Positions 45,969 through 60,152 of a stretch of 64,000 nt of DNA are shown piece after piece. Position numbers and translations under genes: made by a program. Each line of letters begins with the position of its first letter. Position 1 is the stretch's first letter. This stretch comes from Burkholderiales bacterium RIFCSPLOWO2_12_FULL_65_40 (GTDB taxonomy: Bacteria; Pseudomonadota; Gammaproteobacteria; Burkholderiales; Burkholderiaceae_C). Under the pieces are notes generated by a model. The model was not told the origin of the DNA. It did not search any database and was given only the letters and a program-made list of their open reading frames with translations. Location: positions 62,694 through 126,693 of the forward strand of contig MESL01000029.1 of the NCBI GenBank assembly GCA_001770955.1, in the 5' to 3' direction.

Positions 45969-46021
45969 GGGCGTGGCGAGGGCTTGGCAGTCAGCAGTGT
46001 AGGCCCCATCCCCCAACGCCG

Positions 46022-49000
46022 CTACTGCGGCAGCACGTAGCCCTTGTCACGGATCAGCCGCGCAGTGGCGTCGACCACGGCCGGGTCGTACAGCCGCCCC
46101 TGGTTCTGCAGGAGTTCCTTCAGGGCCACGTCCAGGCCCAGCGCCGGACGGTACGGGCGGTGTGCAGCCATCGATTCGAGCACATCGGCCACGGCCAGCA
46201 CCCGGGCCTCGGGCAGGATGTCGTCGCCCTGGAGGCCACGCGGGTAGCCGCTGCCGTCCATGCGCTCGTGGTGCTGACGAATGATTTCGGCCACCGGGGC
46301 ATCGAAGGGCACGTCCTTGAGGATGTCATACCCCGCCTGCGCGTGCTCCTGCACCAGCCGCATCTCGATCGAGGACAGGCGGGTGGGCTTGGTCAGAATT
46401 TCCGAGGGCACGGCGATCTTGCCGATATCGTGCACCAGGCCGACCATTTCCATGGTTTTGCAGCGCTCTGGCGACCAGCCCAGTTCCTGGGCGATCGCGG
46501 CCGCCACCAGGCCCACACGCCGCTCATGTCCTGCGGTGTAGGGGTCTCGCATTTCCACCATCGTGGACACCACCTGCAAGGTGGCCTGCAGCGATTGCTC
46601 CAGGCGCTGCACATAGCTGGCAATCTGCTCGGCAGCGCGCTTGCGCGCGGTGATGTCCTCGGCCAGCCCGATCACCGCCGACTGCCCGTCGTCCCACTGG
46701 ATGGGGCTGATGCTGAAACCCACCTCGATCAGCGAGCCGTCTTTGTGGCGCACCGTGGCTTCTGTCACCACATGGTGGCCTCCGGCCTGCACTTGCCCTC
46801 GGGCCTGCAGCACCTGTTGCCATTCCTGCGGGCTCGTGGCCATGAATTCGGTCACATCATGGCCCAGCAGTTCGTCAGCCGAGCGGCCCAGCATCTTGCA
46901 GAAACTGTCGTTGACGTAGATGAGCCGGTTGTCGCGCCGCACATACATGCTGCTGACCGAGTGCTCCACCATGGAGCGGAAGCGCTTTTCGCTTTCCCGC
47001 AGTTCGGCCTCCTGGTGACGGATATCGGTCAGGTCGGCCCAGACCATGACGATGTCATCACCCACCCGCGTCGCGACGGGCTGCGCCACGCGCAGGCGGC
47101 CGTCCTTGCTGCGCAGCGAGAACTCGGGCAGTTGCACCACGGCAGTTTGCCCGTCCTGCAGCTGCGCCAGCGTGGCGCCCCACCGTTGCTGGTGCTCGGC
47201 AATCGCCTGCGGCGTGTAGCCCATGGCGCTGTGCCACTGCGCCTGGGTGGCGATGTCTTGCAGCTCGTAGCCCAGCCATTGGCGGTGCGCCCGGTTGATG
47301 AAGCGCAAACGCTGCTGTGCCACGGCGTAGATCTGCATGGGCACTGGTGTGGCCTCAAACACCTGCTGCAGGTGTGCACTGGCTTGCAGCACGCGTTGCT
47401 GCTGCGCCTGCACCTGGGCCTGGGCGTCAAACTTGTCCAGGGCAAAGCTGATCTGCCCGGCAAAACTCTCGAGCAGGGCGCGCACCTCGCGGTCGTACCA
47501 GCCCACCTGTCCGCCATAGAACGTCAAGGCGCCGATAGGATCACCGGCACGCGCGATCGGCAACGCGGCGGACGAGCGCCAGCCATACTGCGCCGCCCGG
47601 TCGCGCCAAAGCGCGGTGCGCGGATCTGTCTGGAAGTCTTCAATCCAGACGGGGCGGTTTTCACGCACCGCCGTGCCGGTGGCACCACGCCCGCGCGGGT
47701 CGTCCGCGTGGATCGAGATTTCGATGCCCTTCAGGTAGTCGGTGCCCCGGCCATAGGCGTGCACCGGGCGGACCAGACCGGTTTGCGGGTCGGTCAATCC
47801 GATCCAGCACAGGGCCATGCCACCCGACTCCACCACCACGCGCGCAATGCGGTCCAACAGCTGGTCCTGCGTGGTGCAGTGGATGATGGCGGCATTGCAT
47901 TCGCTCATGGCCGCGTTGAGCCGGGCCAGTTGCTGTACGCGCAGTGTGTTTTTTGTCTGCTCGGCCACATCCGCCGTCGTGCCGATCATGCGCAGGGGCA
48001 GGCCCGCCGGGCTGCGCTCCACCACGGCTCCACGAACCCGCACCCAGACAAAACGGCCGTCTTTGGCCAGAAGGCGGTGGGTGCTGTCGTATTCCGGCGC
48101 CGTGCCGTCCAGGTAGGCGTTCAGCTGGGTGATCACCTGGGGCTTGTCTTCGGGATGGATCCGCTGTTCCCATTCCTGGTAACGGTTGTCGATTTCCCCG
48201 TCAACGTAGCCCAGGATCTGCTTCCAGCGCAGCGAATAGAACGATGCGTTGGTGGCTATGTCCCAGTCCCACACGCCGAGGCCCGAGCCGTCGAGCGCGA
48301 AGTTCCAGCGGAACTCGCTTTCGCGCAGGTGCTGCTCCTGGCGCCGGATGTCGGCGGCAAGCCGGGCGGCCATCTGGCTCGCCTGCAGGCTGCGGTTTTG
48401 CAGATTTCTGACCAGCCAGAACAACAAGCAGCTCAATGCCAGACCGCTCAGCAGCGAGCGCCACAGCGGGGTGTAATCAAGCCGGTCGGGGCCGGGCACC
48501 AGATGAAGGGCCAACAGCCAGGTGCGCCCGTTGAAGTGGACTTGCCGCAGCTGGGAAAACAAGCCGTCATCGTGACGCACTGCGTCAGCCCCGCTGCGGT
48601 ACAGCAGGCTGCCCTCGGCCACCTGCGTGCCGTCGTACACCGACAGCAGGATTTCCGTGCCCATCTGCCCTTGCCAGTCGCGCAGCATGCCCGCCATCAG
48701 GTCGTCCATGCGATAGGGGCTGTAGGACCAGCCCCGCAACGCGGTCTGGCGTTGTTCCTGTGTCTGCAGCGGCAAGCCCTTGCGGAAAACGGGCACATAC
48801 ATCAACACCCCCGCCTGGGGGGCCTGGTCATCTTCCTGTACCAGCCGCACCCGGCCAGTAAGGAAGGCCTGGCCCGTGTCGCGCGCAATCTCCATGGCCT
48901 GACGCCGCACAGGGTCCGAGAACATGTCGTACCCGAAGGCGCGCAGATTGCGGTCGGCAAACGGTTCGAGGTACACGATCGAGGTGTAGACCTCGCGCGG

Positions 49001-49171
49001 CCCTTGCGGGCGCACGGTGTAGTCGGCAAACCCTTCGCGGCGAATCTGCAGGATGTGGGCGTCGAACTGCTCGGGCGCGATGCGCTGCGCAAACCCGAAG
49101 CCCTGAAGACCGGGCAACAAGTGCTGCGTCTGCAACTCCTGCCAGAACAGGCGCCAGTCGCCCCGGCTCAC
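46022..49171 (-). CDS. Multi-domain PAS/GAF sensor with HD-GYP c-di-GMP phosphodiesterase domain (3' part of a frameshifted gene)
   Basis: Open frame of 1049 codons. It begins inside a CHASE sensor domain (to about residue 160), then one membrane helix (about 240-260), PAS (290-410), GAF (425-590), PAS (600-715), PAS (725-850) and HD-GYP (865-1045). The HD-GYP domain is intact, with the HDIGK and HHERMDGSGYP motifs, and should hydrolyse c-di-GMP. The first membrane helix and CHASE start lie in another frame (49168-49404), joined at GTGA 49168-49171. One extra G in the GGGG tract would restore a single protein of about 1130 residues. As read, the gene is broken or the sequence has a homopolymer error. 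Confidence 0.85.
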   Translation of the reverse strand: MSRGDWRLFWQELQTQHLLPGLQGFGFAQRIAPEQFDAHILQIRREGFADYTVRPQGPREVYTSIVYLEPFADRNLRAFGYDMFSDPVRRQAMEIARDTGQAFLTGRVRLVQEDDQAPQAGVLMYVPVFRKGLPLQTQEQRQTALRGWSYSPYRMDDLMAGMLRDWQGQMGTEILLSVYDGTQVAEGSLLYRSGADAVRHDDGLFSQLRQVHFNGRTWLLALHLVPGPDRLDYTPLWRSLLSGLALSCLLFWLVRNLQNRSLQASQMAARLAADIRRQEQHLRESEFRWNFALDGSGLGVWDWDIATNASFYSLRWKQILGYVDGEIDNRYQEWEQRIHPEDKPQVITQLNAYLDGTAPEYDSTHRLLAKDGRFVWVRVRGAVVERSPAGLPLRMIGTTADVAEQTKNTLRVQQLARLNAAMSECNAAIIHCTTQDQLLDRIARVVVESGGMALCWIGLTDPQTGLVRPVHAYGRGTDYLKGIEISIHADDPRGRGATGTAVRENRPVWIEDFQTDPRTALWRDRAAQYGWRSSAALPIARAGDPIGALTFYGGQVGWYDREVRALLESFAGQISFALDKFDAQAQVQAQQQRVLQASAHLQQVFEATPVPMQIYAVAQQRLRFINRAHRQWLGYELQDIATQAQWHSAMGYTPQAIAEHQQRWGATLAQLQDGQTAVVQLPEFSLRSKDGRLRVAQPVATRVGDDIVMVWADLTDIRHQEAELRESEKRFRSMVEHSVSSMYVRRDNRLIYVNDSFCKMLGRSADELLGHDVTEFMATSPQEWQQVLQARGQVQAGGHHVVTEATVRHKDGSLIEVGFSISPIQWDDGQSAVIGLAEDITARKRAAEQIASYVQRLEQSLQATLQVVSTMVEMRDPYTAGHERRVGLVAAAIAQELGWSPERCKTMEMVGLVHDIGKIAVPSEILTKPTRLSSIEMRLVQEHAQAGYDILKDVPFDAPVAEIIRQHHERMDGSGYPRGLQGDDILPEARVLAVADVLESMAAHRPYRPALGLDVALKELLQNQGRLYDPAVVDATARLIRDKGYVLPQ

Positions 49172-49404
49172 CCCTCGAAAGCGGACAAAAAAGCCGCGCC
49201 ACTGCGCAGCAGCATCTCTTGCGCCGCCAATCGCTCGCGTACCTTGGTGGTGATCTGGTCGCTGACGTAGGCGAACTGCCGGACCGCCGCCGTTTCAATG
49301 CCGCGCTGGACGTTGAGCCCGACCAGAGCGGTGGCGAGCAACCCCAGGAACAGGATGAACCAGGCGATGTGGCGTTGCAACCAGTTCTTGGGATCGGTGC
49401 GCAT
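49168..49404 (-). pseudogene. N-terminal fragment (membrane helix and start of CHASE domain) of the frameshifted HD-GYP gene
   Basis: Seventy-eight codons starting MRTDPKNWLQRHIAWFILFL, with one membrane helix (about 11-32) and the CHASE opening RQFAYVSDQITTKVRERLAA ending LSAFEG-stop. The CHASE domain continues without loss of residues in the next frame (VSRGDWRLFWQELQTQHLLPG). The break point is GAGGGGTGAG; a five-G tract would read EGVSRGD. The start has AAGG just upstream. Confidence 0.8.
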
Positions 49405-49529
49405 GCCTTGGGGTCCAGTGGTTGGGGAGCAAAAAAGACCCAGTGTAGAGAGGTTGGCGAAGGCCCGCCGCAATACCCGACGAATACACACAGGCGCCTG
49501 CTCCCGGCCCGGACCCGGATGCCGATTCT

Positions 49530-49589
49530 CAATAAAAAAGGCCTCTGGCACCCATGGAATAAGCGCCAGCAGCTCATCAATTTATAGCA

Positions 49590-49593
<4 letters not shown>
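49530..49593 (+). repeat. Dispersed ~55-bp repeat family 1, copy F
   Basis: AATAAAAAAGGCCTCTGGCAC, then CCATGGAATAAGCGCCAGCAGCT, then CATCAATTTATAGC. It aligns with copies B and G. Its right end reaches the metH stop codon (49590-49592). It occupies part of the 185-base gap between metH and the HD-GYP N-terminal fragment; the rest of the gap shows no ORF. Confidence 0.8.
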
Positions 49594-52325
<2,732 letters not shown>

Positions 52326-52329
52326 GCGA

Positions 52330-52362
52330 CTCACCTGTGCAAAAAACCGACAAACAGGTGAG
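52330..52362 (-). promoter_or_regulatory. Ribosome-site-sequestering hairpin ahead of metH
   Basis: On the minus strand CTCACCTG (52362-52355) is perfectly complementary to CAGGTGAG (52337-52330), which contains the metH Shine-Dalgarno four bases before the ATG. The first arm is also the conserved 3' strand of the SAH riboswitch, so the two structures exclude each other. SAH binding would free the ribosome site. Confidence 0.75.
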
Positions 52363-52428
52363 CGTCGTTGCGGTTCGGGGGCACGGTCCAAGCCTGACGG
52401 CACATGCCGCTGCAACGCTCCTTGGACG
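52355..52428 (-). ncRNA. SAH (S-adenosylhomocysteine) riboswitch
   Basis: The minus strand reads GTCCAAGGAGCGTTGCAG, a small CGGC/GCCG hairpin, CAGGCTTGGAC, a variable linker, then AACGACGCTCACCTG. These are the conserved blocks of the SAH riboswitch (AGGAGCGnUGCA ... AGGCU ... AACGnCGCUCACC), a class known upstream of ahcY, metH and metF in beta- and gammaproteobacteria. CCAAG/CTTGG and GAGCG/CGCTC give the expected pairings. The position, 30-103 bases before metH, fits the known biology: SAH accumulation switches on methyl-cycle genes. Confidence 0.88.
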
Positions 52429-52621
52429 AGCGCCTATTTTACCGGCGATTGCAGACCCTGCTCTCCCTGGGCCCACCAGCGGCGGATAGGACGACCGGGC
52501 ATTGGTGCAAAATGCGTGCAACTTTTTGATACATTCTTGCGAGGTGTGCTCACACACGCAGCCCCGCAGCCTGTCTGGCGCCCTGGCCCTGCTCCGGACT
52601 TACCCCCACACGAGAATGACC

Positions 52622-54571
52622 ATGCACGAAGACGATCGCGGCCGCACCGACACAGTGACAGTCGAGGACATGGCCGCTACCCCCACCCCGGGATTGCTGC
52701 GCCGCTTTTTGCGGCTGCTGACCTTCGTCGATTTGCCGATCAAGCAGAAGTTTCTGCTGCTGGCCATCGGCACCCTGTTCTGGTTTGGGTCGATGGCGGT
52801 CGTCACTGTGTTCGCGCTCACCGCCATCCAGTACAAGTACCACCTGGTGTCCGAGCAGATCATGCCGCACGACCTGGCGGCACGCGAGGTGCTGTCCCAC
52901 CTGCAAAACATCGACCGCGACCTGCAGTTCATCGGCCCGACCGATACGGGCGCCGATCTGCTCGCCGTCCAGTCGATGCGCGACCACGTCAAGGCGATCC
53001 GCGCCGTCAATGCGCGCCTGAGCCTGCGCCAGACGGGATCGAGCGGCACGTTCATCGAGAACGTCGTGCGCTCGCTGGCCACCACCAGTCCGGCCGATCT
53101 GCAGTACCTGCAGGGCATCATGGCGGTGACCGACCGCGTCGATCGCGCCCTGGACAGCTACATCAATGCCAAGCGCAAACTGCCGCGCGCCATCGACCCC
53201 GATGCCATCGCCGCCGCCATTGACGACGCCAAGGAACAGGTGGCCAGGGGCGTGGCGCTGGCCACGGCACATTCCAAGAGCGTGGCAGAGGAATACGGCA
53301 GCATCAACGGGCAGATCTACCAGGTCATCCGCGAATCGGTCAACGCCATCCTGGCCGTGCTGCTGATCGCCTCGACGCTGCTGTTCTTCTTCGTGCGCTG
53401 GATCATCGTGGCCTTCCAGCGCCCCATCGCGACCATCATCCAGCAGATCGACTCGCTGAGCACCGGCGACATCAATCTGGCCAAAAAGGTCGCCATCAAG
53501 TCCCAGGACGAAATCGGCACCCTCTCGAAGAAGTTCAACAGCCTGGTGGACAGCGTCTACGGCATGACGATCTACAAGAAGGTGATCGAAGAAGACGCCT
53601 CGCTGGACGAGGTGTACCACCGCCTGGGGGACGTCTTCGAGAACGACCTGGGCATTCCCGAATACACCATCTATGACGTCAACGCGCAGAAGAAGGAAAT
53701 GCGCGTAGCCCACCCGCCGCTGGTGGGAGACGCCCGCCTGCACTGCGACCTGGAGGTGCTGTCCGACTGCGGCCAGTGCCGCGCCGTCAAGACGGGGCAC
53801 AAGGTGTCATCGTTCGAGTTTCCAGGAATCTGCCGCCGCTTCGTGCCGCAAGCCGGCGTGGGGCACATCTGCATTCCCCTGATGGCCGGTGGTCACACCG
53901 GGGGCGTGGTGCAGCTGCGCTTTGCCGCCGATGCCGACGGCGCCATGCAAGACGCTGCAGCGCCGCAAAAACTGTTCAACGCCGAGACGTACATCAACCA
54001 GTCGCTCTCGGTCATCGAGGCCAAACGCCTGATGCAGACCCTGCGCGAGTCGGCCATGGTGGACCCCATGACCGGGCTGTACAACCGGCGCTTTCTGCAG
54101 GAGCACACGGCCCAGATCATCAGCGGCGTGCTGCGGCGCAAGACGCAGATCGGCCTGCTGGTGTGCGACATCGACTACTTCAAGCAGGTCAACGACACGC
54201 ACGGCCACGACGCGGGCGACCAGCTGCTGCGCGAAACCGCCATCGTGCTGAAGAGCGCGGTGCGCGAATCGGACATCGTCATCCGCTTCGGCGGCGAAGA
54301 GTTCCTGGTGCTGCTGATGGACGTGCAGTCCGGCGACGCCGTGGTGGTGGCCGAGAAGATCCGCCAGTCCATTGAAAAGCTGAAAGTGACGGTGGGCGAG
54401 AAGGTGCTGCAGAAGACCATCTCGATCGGCGTGGCCGAGTTCCCCGGCGACACCGACGGCTTCTGGCAGGCCATCAAGTACGCCGACGTGGCGCTCTACC
54501 GCGCCAAGGAAGGTGGACGCAACCAGTGCGTTCGCTTCGCACCCGACATGTGGCAACACGGAGACTTCTGA
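52622..54571 (+). CDS. Membrane diguanylate cyclase with HAMP, sensor region and GGDEF domain
   Basis: Protein of 649 residues that should make c-di-GMP. Membrane helices lie near 44-66 and 238-262, enclosing a periplasmic helical sensor. HAMP follows (about 262-320), then a GAF-like region (about 340-470) with several cysteines (CDLEVLSDCGQCRAVK, FPGICRRF), and a GGDEF domain. The active site is FGGEEFLVL, and RESD five residues upstream is an intact inhibitory I-site. The Cys cluster may bind metal or sense redox. The start at ATG 52622 is preferred over one six bases earlier. It is divergent from metH. Confidence 0.92.
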   Translation: MHEDDRGRTDTVTVEDMAATPTPGLLRRFLRLLTFVDLPIKQKFLLLAIGTLFWFGSMAVVTVFALTAIQYKYHLVSEQIMPHDLAAREVLSHLQNIDRDLQFIGPTDTGADLLAVQSMRDHVKAIRAVNARLSLRQTGSSGTFIENVVRSLATTSPADLQYLQGIMAVTDRVDRALDSYINAKRKLPRAIDPDAIAAAIDDAKEQVARGVALATAHSKSVAEEYGSINGQIYQVIRESVNAILAVLLIASTLLFFFVRWIIVAFQRPIATIIQQIDSLSTGDINLAKKVAIKSQDEIGTLSKKFNSLVDSVYGMTIYKKVIEEDASLDEVYHRLGDVFENDLGIPEYTIYDVNAQKKEMRVAHPPLVGDARLHCDLEVLSDCGQCRAVKTGHKVSSFEFPGICRRFVPQAGVGHICIPLMAGGHTGGVVQLRFAADADGAMQDAAAPQKLFNAETYINQSLSVIEAKRLMQTLRESAMVDPMTGLYNRRFLQEHTAQIISGVLRRKTQIGLLVCDIDYFKQVNDTHGHDAGDQLLRETAIVLKSAVRESDIVIRFGGEEFLVLLMDVQSGDAVVVAEKIRQSIEKLKVTVGEKVLQKTISIGVAEFPGDTDGFWQAIKYADVALYRAKEGGRNQCVRFAPDMWQHGDF

Positions 54572-54700
54572 CAACCCCCTGTGGCGCTACGCGCCTTCCC
54601 CCCGCTCTCGCATCGCTACGCGATGCGGGCAGGGGGACGCCACCAGCGCGGCGGGGCGGCCCTTGCGCGGTGGCCGCTGGTTTGGGCCGCGCCCATTGCG
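54571..54700 (+). repeat. Dispersed GC-rich repeat family 2, copy 3
   Basis: ACAACCCCCTGTGGCGCTACGC, CCTTCCCCCCGCTC, a perfect hairpin CGCATCGC-TAC-GCGATGCG (54609-54627), AGGGGGACGCC and a GCGGCGGGGCGGCCC block. The same order occurs inverted in copy 1. It starts at the diguanylate cyclase stop and fills the gap to the convergent PACE gene. Confidence 0.75.
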
Positions 54701-54728
54701 CAGGCAGCGGGCGGCACCCGGCGCAGAC

Positions 54729-55175
54729 TTACGCTGCCGAGGCAGGCAGGCCGAACACGCGGTCGAAGCCCCAGTTGAAGGCGAAGGTGTAGCAGAGGAA
54801 AAACACCACCAGGCCCAGGTCCATCACCAGGGCCTGCCACAGGCTGACGTCGAACCACCAGGCGAACAGCGGCACCAGCGTGAACACCAGCCCGCCCTCG
54901 AAGCCCACCGCATGGGCGATGCGGCGGCGCAGGCTGCGGCCGCGCACGGCCTGGCGGGCCTCCCAGCGCTCGAACAGGGTGTTGAAAATCACATTCCAGG
55001 CCACCGCGATGGCCGATGACGCCACCGCCATCACCCCCGCATGGGCGGTGCCCTGGTTCGAGAACTGCGCCAGCCCCAGCGTGGCCACGGCGATGGCGAT
55101 CAGCTCGTAGATGGAGACATAGACCACGCGGCGACGCACGCCGTGCAGGCCAGGAATAAGGGGCGGAGAATGCAT
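54729..55175 (-). CDS. PACE-family multidrug efflux transporter
   Basis: Four-helix inner-membrane protein of 148 residues made of two bacterial transmembrane pair domains. The first contains RRVVYVSIYELIAIAVATLG and FNTLFERWEARQA, the second RRIAHAVGFEGGLVF and YTFAFNWGFDRVFG, the paired R(R)xxH/E and FNxxFD/E patterns of the AceI/PACE group. Members export chlorhexidine and other biocides, with short-chain diamines as likely natural substrates. It is divergent from a LysR gene across 63 bases, the same arrangement as aceI-aceR. Confidence 0.92.
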   Translation of the reverse strand: MHSPPLIPGLHGVRRRVVYVSIYELIAIAVATLGLAQFSNQGTAHAGVMAVASSAIAVAWNVIFNTLFERWEARQAVRGRSLRRRIAHAVGFEGGLVFTLVPLFAWWFDVSLWQALVMDLGLVVFFLCYTFAFNWGFDRVFGLPASAA

Positions 55176-55238
55176 TGCGCTGAATTTAATGCCATTGAAC
55201 TGATAATTGAAGTCAGCTTATTTCAGTTTTATTGACAA

Positions 55239-56165
55239 ATGGCCTTCAGCTCCGACAGCGTGCACCTGTTCCTGGCCGTGCTCGACCACGGTTCGTTCTC
55301 GGCGGCGGCCCGGGCGCTGGGGCGCATGCCCTCGGCCGTGAGCATGGCCATGGGCCACCTGGAGGCCGAGCTGGACATGCTGCTGTTCGACCGCAGCGGG
55401 CGCGAGCCCCGGCCCACGGCAGCGGCGCGTGCGCTCGAACCGCAGGCACGGCTGCTGGCGGCGCAGTTGCAGCAGCTCAATGCCCAGGCCCTGTCCCTTA
55501 CGCAGGGTCTGGAGGAGCGGCTCACGCTGGCCATTGCCCCCGAACTGCTGGCCGCACGCTGGAGCGCGCCGCTGGCCGCGCTGGCGCACGAGTTTCCGCT
55601 GCTGCAGGTGGAGGTGCTGGCCGCGCCACAGGCCGACGCGCTGGCCCTGCTGCACGCCGGGCGCGCGCAGCTGGCGCTGGTGTTCGAGCGCCCGAGCATC
55701 GACGGCCGCGAGGGTTTTCAGGAAGTGGGCGACGAGACCCTGGTGGCCGTGATGGCGCCCTCCCACCCCGTGCTGGAGGCCGCGCGCAGCGCTGCCATGG
55801 CGCGTGGCGACCCGCCCGCTGCCGCCCGCCTGCGCGAGGAGCACCTGACCACGACCCGTCAGATCGTGGTCGCAGGGCGTGACCTGGCGCACCGCGACCC
55901 ACGCTTTGAATTTGCGCGCCACAACTGGCGCACCGACAACCACGTCGCCGCGCTTGGCCTGATCGAGGCCGGGCTGGGCTGGGGCTGGCAGCCGCGCGCG
56001 CTGGTGGCCGCGCACATCGCCGCCGGCACCCTGGTGGAGATGCCGTTCGAGAACCTCAGCAACGGCGCACGGCTGTGGGTCGATCTGGTCTGGTCGAAGG
56101 AGCGCCCGCTGGGGCTGGGCGCACGGCGCTTTGTGGCACTGATGGGCGCGGCTGCAAAAAATTAA
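55239..56165 (+). CDS. LysR-family regulator divergent from the PACE pump
   Basis: Regulator of 308 residues. The winged helix (residues 1-60) reads SVHLFLAVLDHGSFSAAARALGRMPSAVSMAMGHLE, followed by a linker helix and the periplasmic-binding-like effector domain from about residue 90. The shared 63-base, AT-rich intergenic region contains CTGA/TCAG inverted halves around 55200-55216 that could be its binding site. I infer it activates the divergent pump gene in response to a pump substrate. Confidence 0.9.
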   Translation: MAFSSDSVHLFLAVLDHGSFSAAARALGRMPSAVSMAMGHLEAELDMLLFDRSGREPRPTAAARALEPQARLLAAQLQQLNAQALSLTQGLEERLTLAIAPELLAARWSAPLAALAHEFPLLQVEVLAAPQADALALLHAGRAQLALVFERPSIDGREGFQEVGDETLVAVMAPSHPVLEAARSAAMARGDPPAAARLREEHLTTTRQIVVAGRDLAHRDPRFEFARHNWRTDNHVAALGLIEAGLGWGWQPRALVAAHIAAGTLVEMPFENLSNGARLWVDLVWSKERPLGLGARRFVALMGAAAKN

Positions 56166-56222
56166 GCCAAATCAGCCTCCAGCGCTCTATTCATAAGCGC
56201 CAGCAGCTATGAAAACAATAGC
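56165..56222 (+). repeat. Dispersed ~55-bp repeat family 1, copy G
   Basis: CAAATCAGCCTCCAGCGCTC, TATTCATAAGCGCCAGC, AGCTATGAAAACAATAGC. The last 18 bases are identical to the reverse complement of copy C. It starts at the LysR stop codon. The following stretch to 56382 holds the alcohol dehydrogenase promoter region, without recognisable hexamers. Confidence 0.82.
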
Positions 56223-56382
56223 CATCGAATGACTGCTTGTGGTCCGGCGACAGCCATGACGGCAATTCCCGCTGCACGGCGGGGCTGTCCACCGCGTTAC
56301 AGGGGGCACCGCGCCGGGCGCAGTAGCATGGGCCACCGCTGACACTTGCAGCCTGTCCCCCGCCGTTTCCAGGAGATCCCCC

Positions 56383-57540
56383 ATGCTGAATTTCGAGTTC
56401 TACAACCCCACCCGCATCGTTTTTGGAAAAGACAAGGTGGCCGAGCTGGCGCGGCTGGTGCCGCCCGATGCGCGCGTGCTGGTGCTGTATGGCGGCGCCA
56501 GCGCCCGCAAGACGGGCACGCTCGACGAGGTGAAGGCGGCCCTGGGGGCGCGCACCGTGACCGAGTTTGCCGGCATCGAACCCAACCCCACCTACGAAAC
56601 CCTGATGCGTGCCGTGGAGCAGGTGCGCGCCGAAAAGATTGATTTTCTGCTGGCCGTGGGCGGCGGTTCGGTCATCGACGGCACCAAGTTCGTGGCGGCA
56701 GCCGCCTGCTTTGACGGTGAACCCTGGGACATCCTGCTCAAGCGTGGCAGCAACGTGCAGCGCGCCCTGCCCATGGGCACCGTGCTCACGCTGCCCGCCA
56801 CCGGCTCGGAGATGAACAACGGCGGCGTGGTCACGCGCAAGGCCACGCAGGCCAAGCTGGCGTTTTCCAGCAGCCACTGCTTTCCGCAGTTCTCGGTGCT
56901 CGACCCGACCAAGACCTACACCCTGCCGCGCGAGCAGATCGCCAACGGCATCGCCGATGCCTTCGTGCACACCATGGAGCAGTACCTCACCTACCCGGTA
57001 CAGGCGCTGGCGCAAGACCGCTTTGCCGAAGGCCTGCTGCAAACCCTGATCGAGATCGCTCCCGGCGCACTGGCCGAAACGCCCGACTATGACAACCGCG
57101 CCAACCTGATGTGGACGGCCACGCTGGCGCTCAACGGCCTGATCGGTGCCGGGGTGCCGCAGGACTGGGCCACGCACATGATCGGCCACGAACTCACCGC
57201 CCTGTATGGCATCGACCATGCGCGCACACTGGCCATCGTGCTGCCCTCGCTGATGGATTCGCAGCGCGAAACCAAGCGCGAGAAACTGCTGCAATACGCC
57301 GCACGCGTATGGCACATCACCGAAGGCAGCGACGACCAGCGCATCGACGCGGCCATCGCGCGCACGCGCAGCTTTTTCGAGGGCCTGGGCATTCCCACCC
57401 GCCTGTCGGGCCACGGCCTGGGGCGCGAGGCGGTGGACGCCGTGGTGGCGCAGCTCACCGCGCACGGCATGCTCAAGCTGGGCGAGCGCCGCAGCATCAC
57501 GCCCGACGTCAGCCGCGCCATTCTCGAAGCCGCGCTGTAA
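56383..57540 (+). CDS. Iron-type (group III) alcohol dehydrogenase, YqhD/BdhA-like
   Basis: NAD(P)-dependent dehydrogenase of 385 residues. The cofactor motif is VGGGSVIDGTKFVAA (about 95-109). The metal ligands lie in NGIADAFVHTMEQYL (Asp, His) and in MIGHELTALYGIDHARTLAIVLP (two His). Similarity to YqhD suggests NADPH-dependent reduction of short aldehydes, with a detoxification role, but the physiological substrate is unknown. It is convergent with the GAF-fused ATPase gene, with four bases between stop codons. Confidence 0.92.
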   Translation: MLNFEFYNPTRIVFGKDKVAELARLVPPDARVLVLYGGASARKTGTLDEVKAALGARTVTEFAGIEPNPTYETLMRAVEQVRAEKIDFLLAVGGGSVIDGTKFVAAAACFDGEPWDILLKRGSNVQRALPMGTVLTLPATGSEMNNGGVVTRKATQAKLAFSSSHCFPQFSVLDPTKTYTLPREQIANGIADAFVHTMEQYLTYPVQALAQDRFAEGLLQTLIEIAPGALAETPDYDNRANLMWTATLALNGLIGAGVPQDWATHMIGHELTALYGIDHARTLAIVLPSLMDSQRETKREKLLQYAARVWHITEGSDDQRIDAAIARTRSFFEGLGIPTRLSGHGLGREAVDAVVAQLTAHGMLKLGERRSITPDVSRAILEAAL

Positions 57541-57544
57541 AGCG

Positions 57545-59929
<2,385 letters not shown>

Positions 59930-60152
59930 GGGATCGGGCCTTGATGCTGCGACGACAGAAATGGTGACTCCAATGTATCCCTTTCTGCTTGATCCAGGAC
60001 AGAGGGTGCGACCCGCACACGGCTCCCTCGTTGTCGTCTGCGGGGCGTTCTGCTAAGGTGCCCTTTCGCCCGTGAACGCCTCCGTGCCATGTCCGCGCGT
60101 TCACGCTTTGCGCACCCTGCTAGCCTGCGCGCCCGCCACCCGAGGAGAAGCC

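Noticed and set aside
45875-49270. Plus-strand open frame of 1131 codons opposite the HD-GYP gene
   Set aside because: Mirror frame produced by high GC at third positions. Its translation is rich in His, Gln, Gly and Arg without any recognisable domain, whereas the minus strand has clear CHASE, PAS, GAF and HD-GYP domains.
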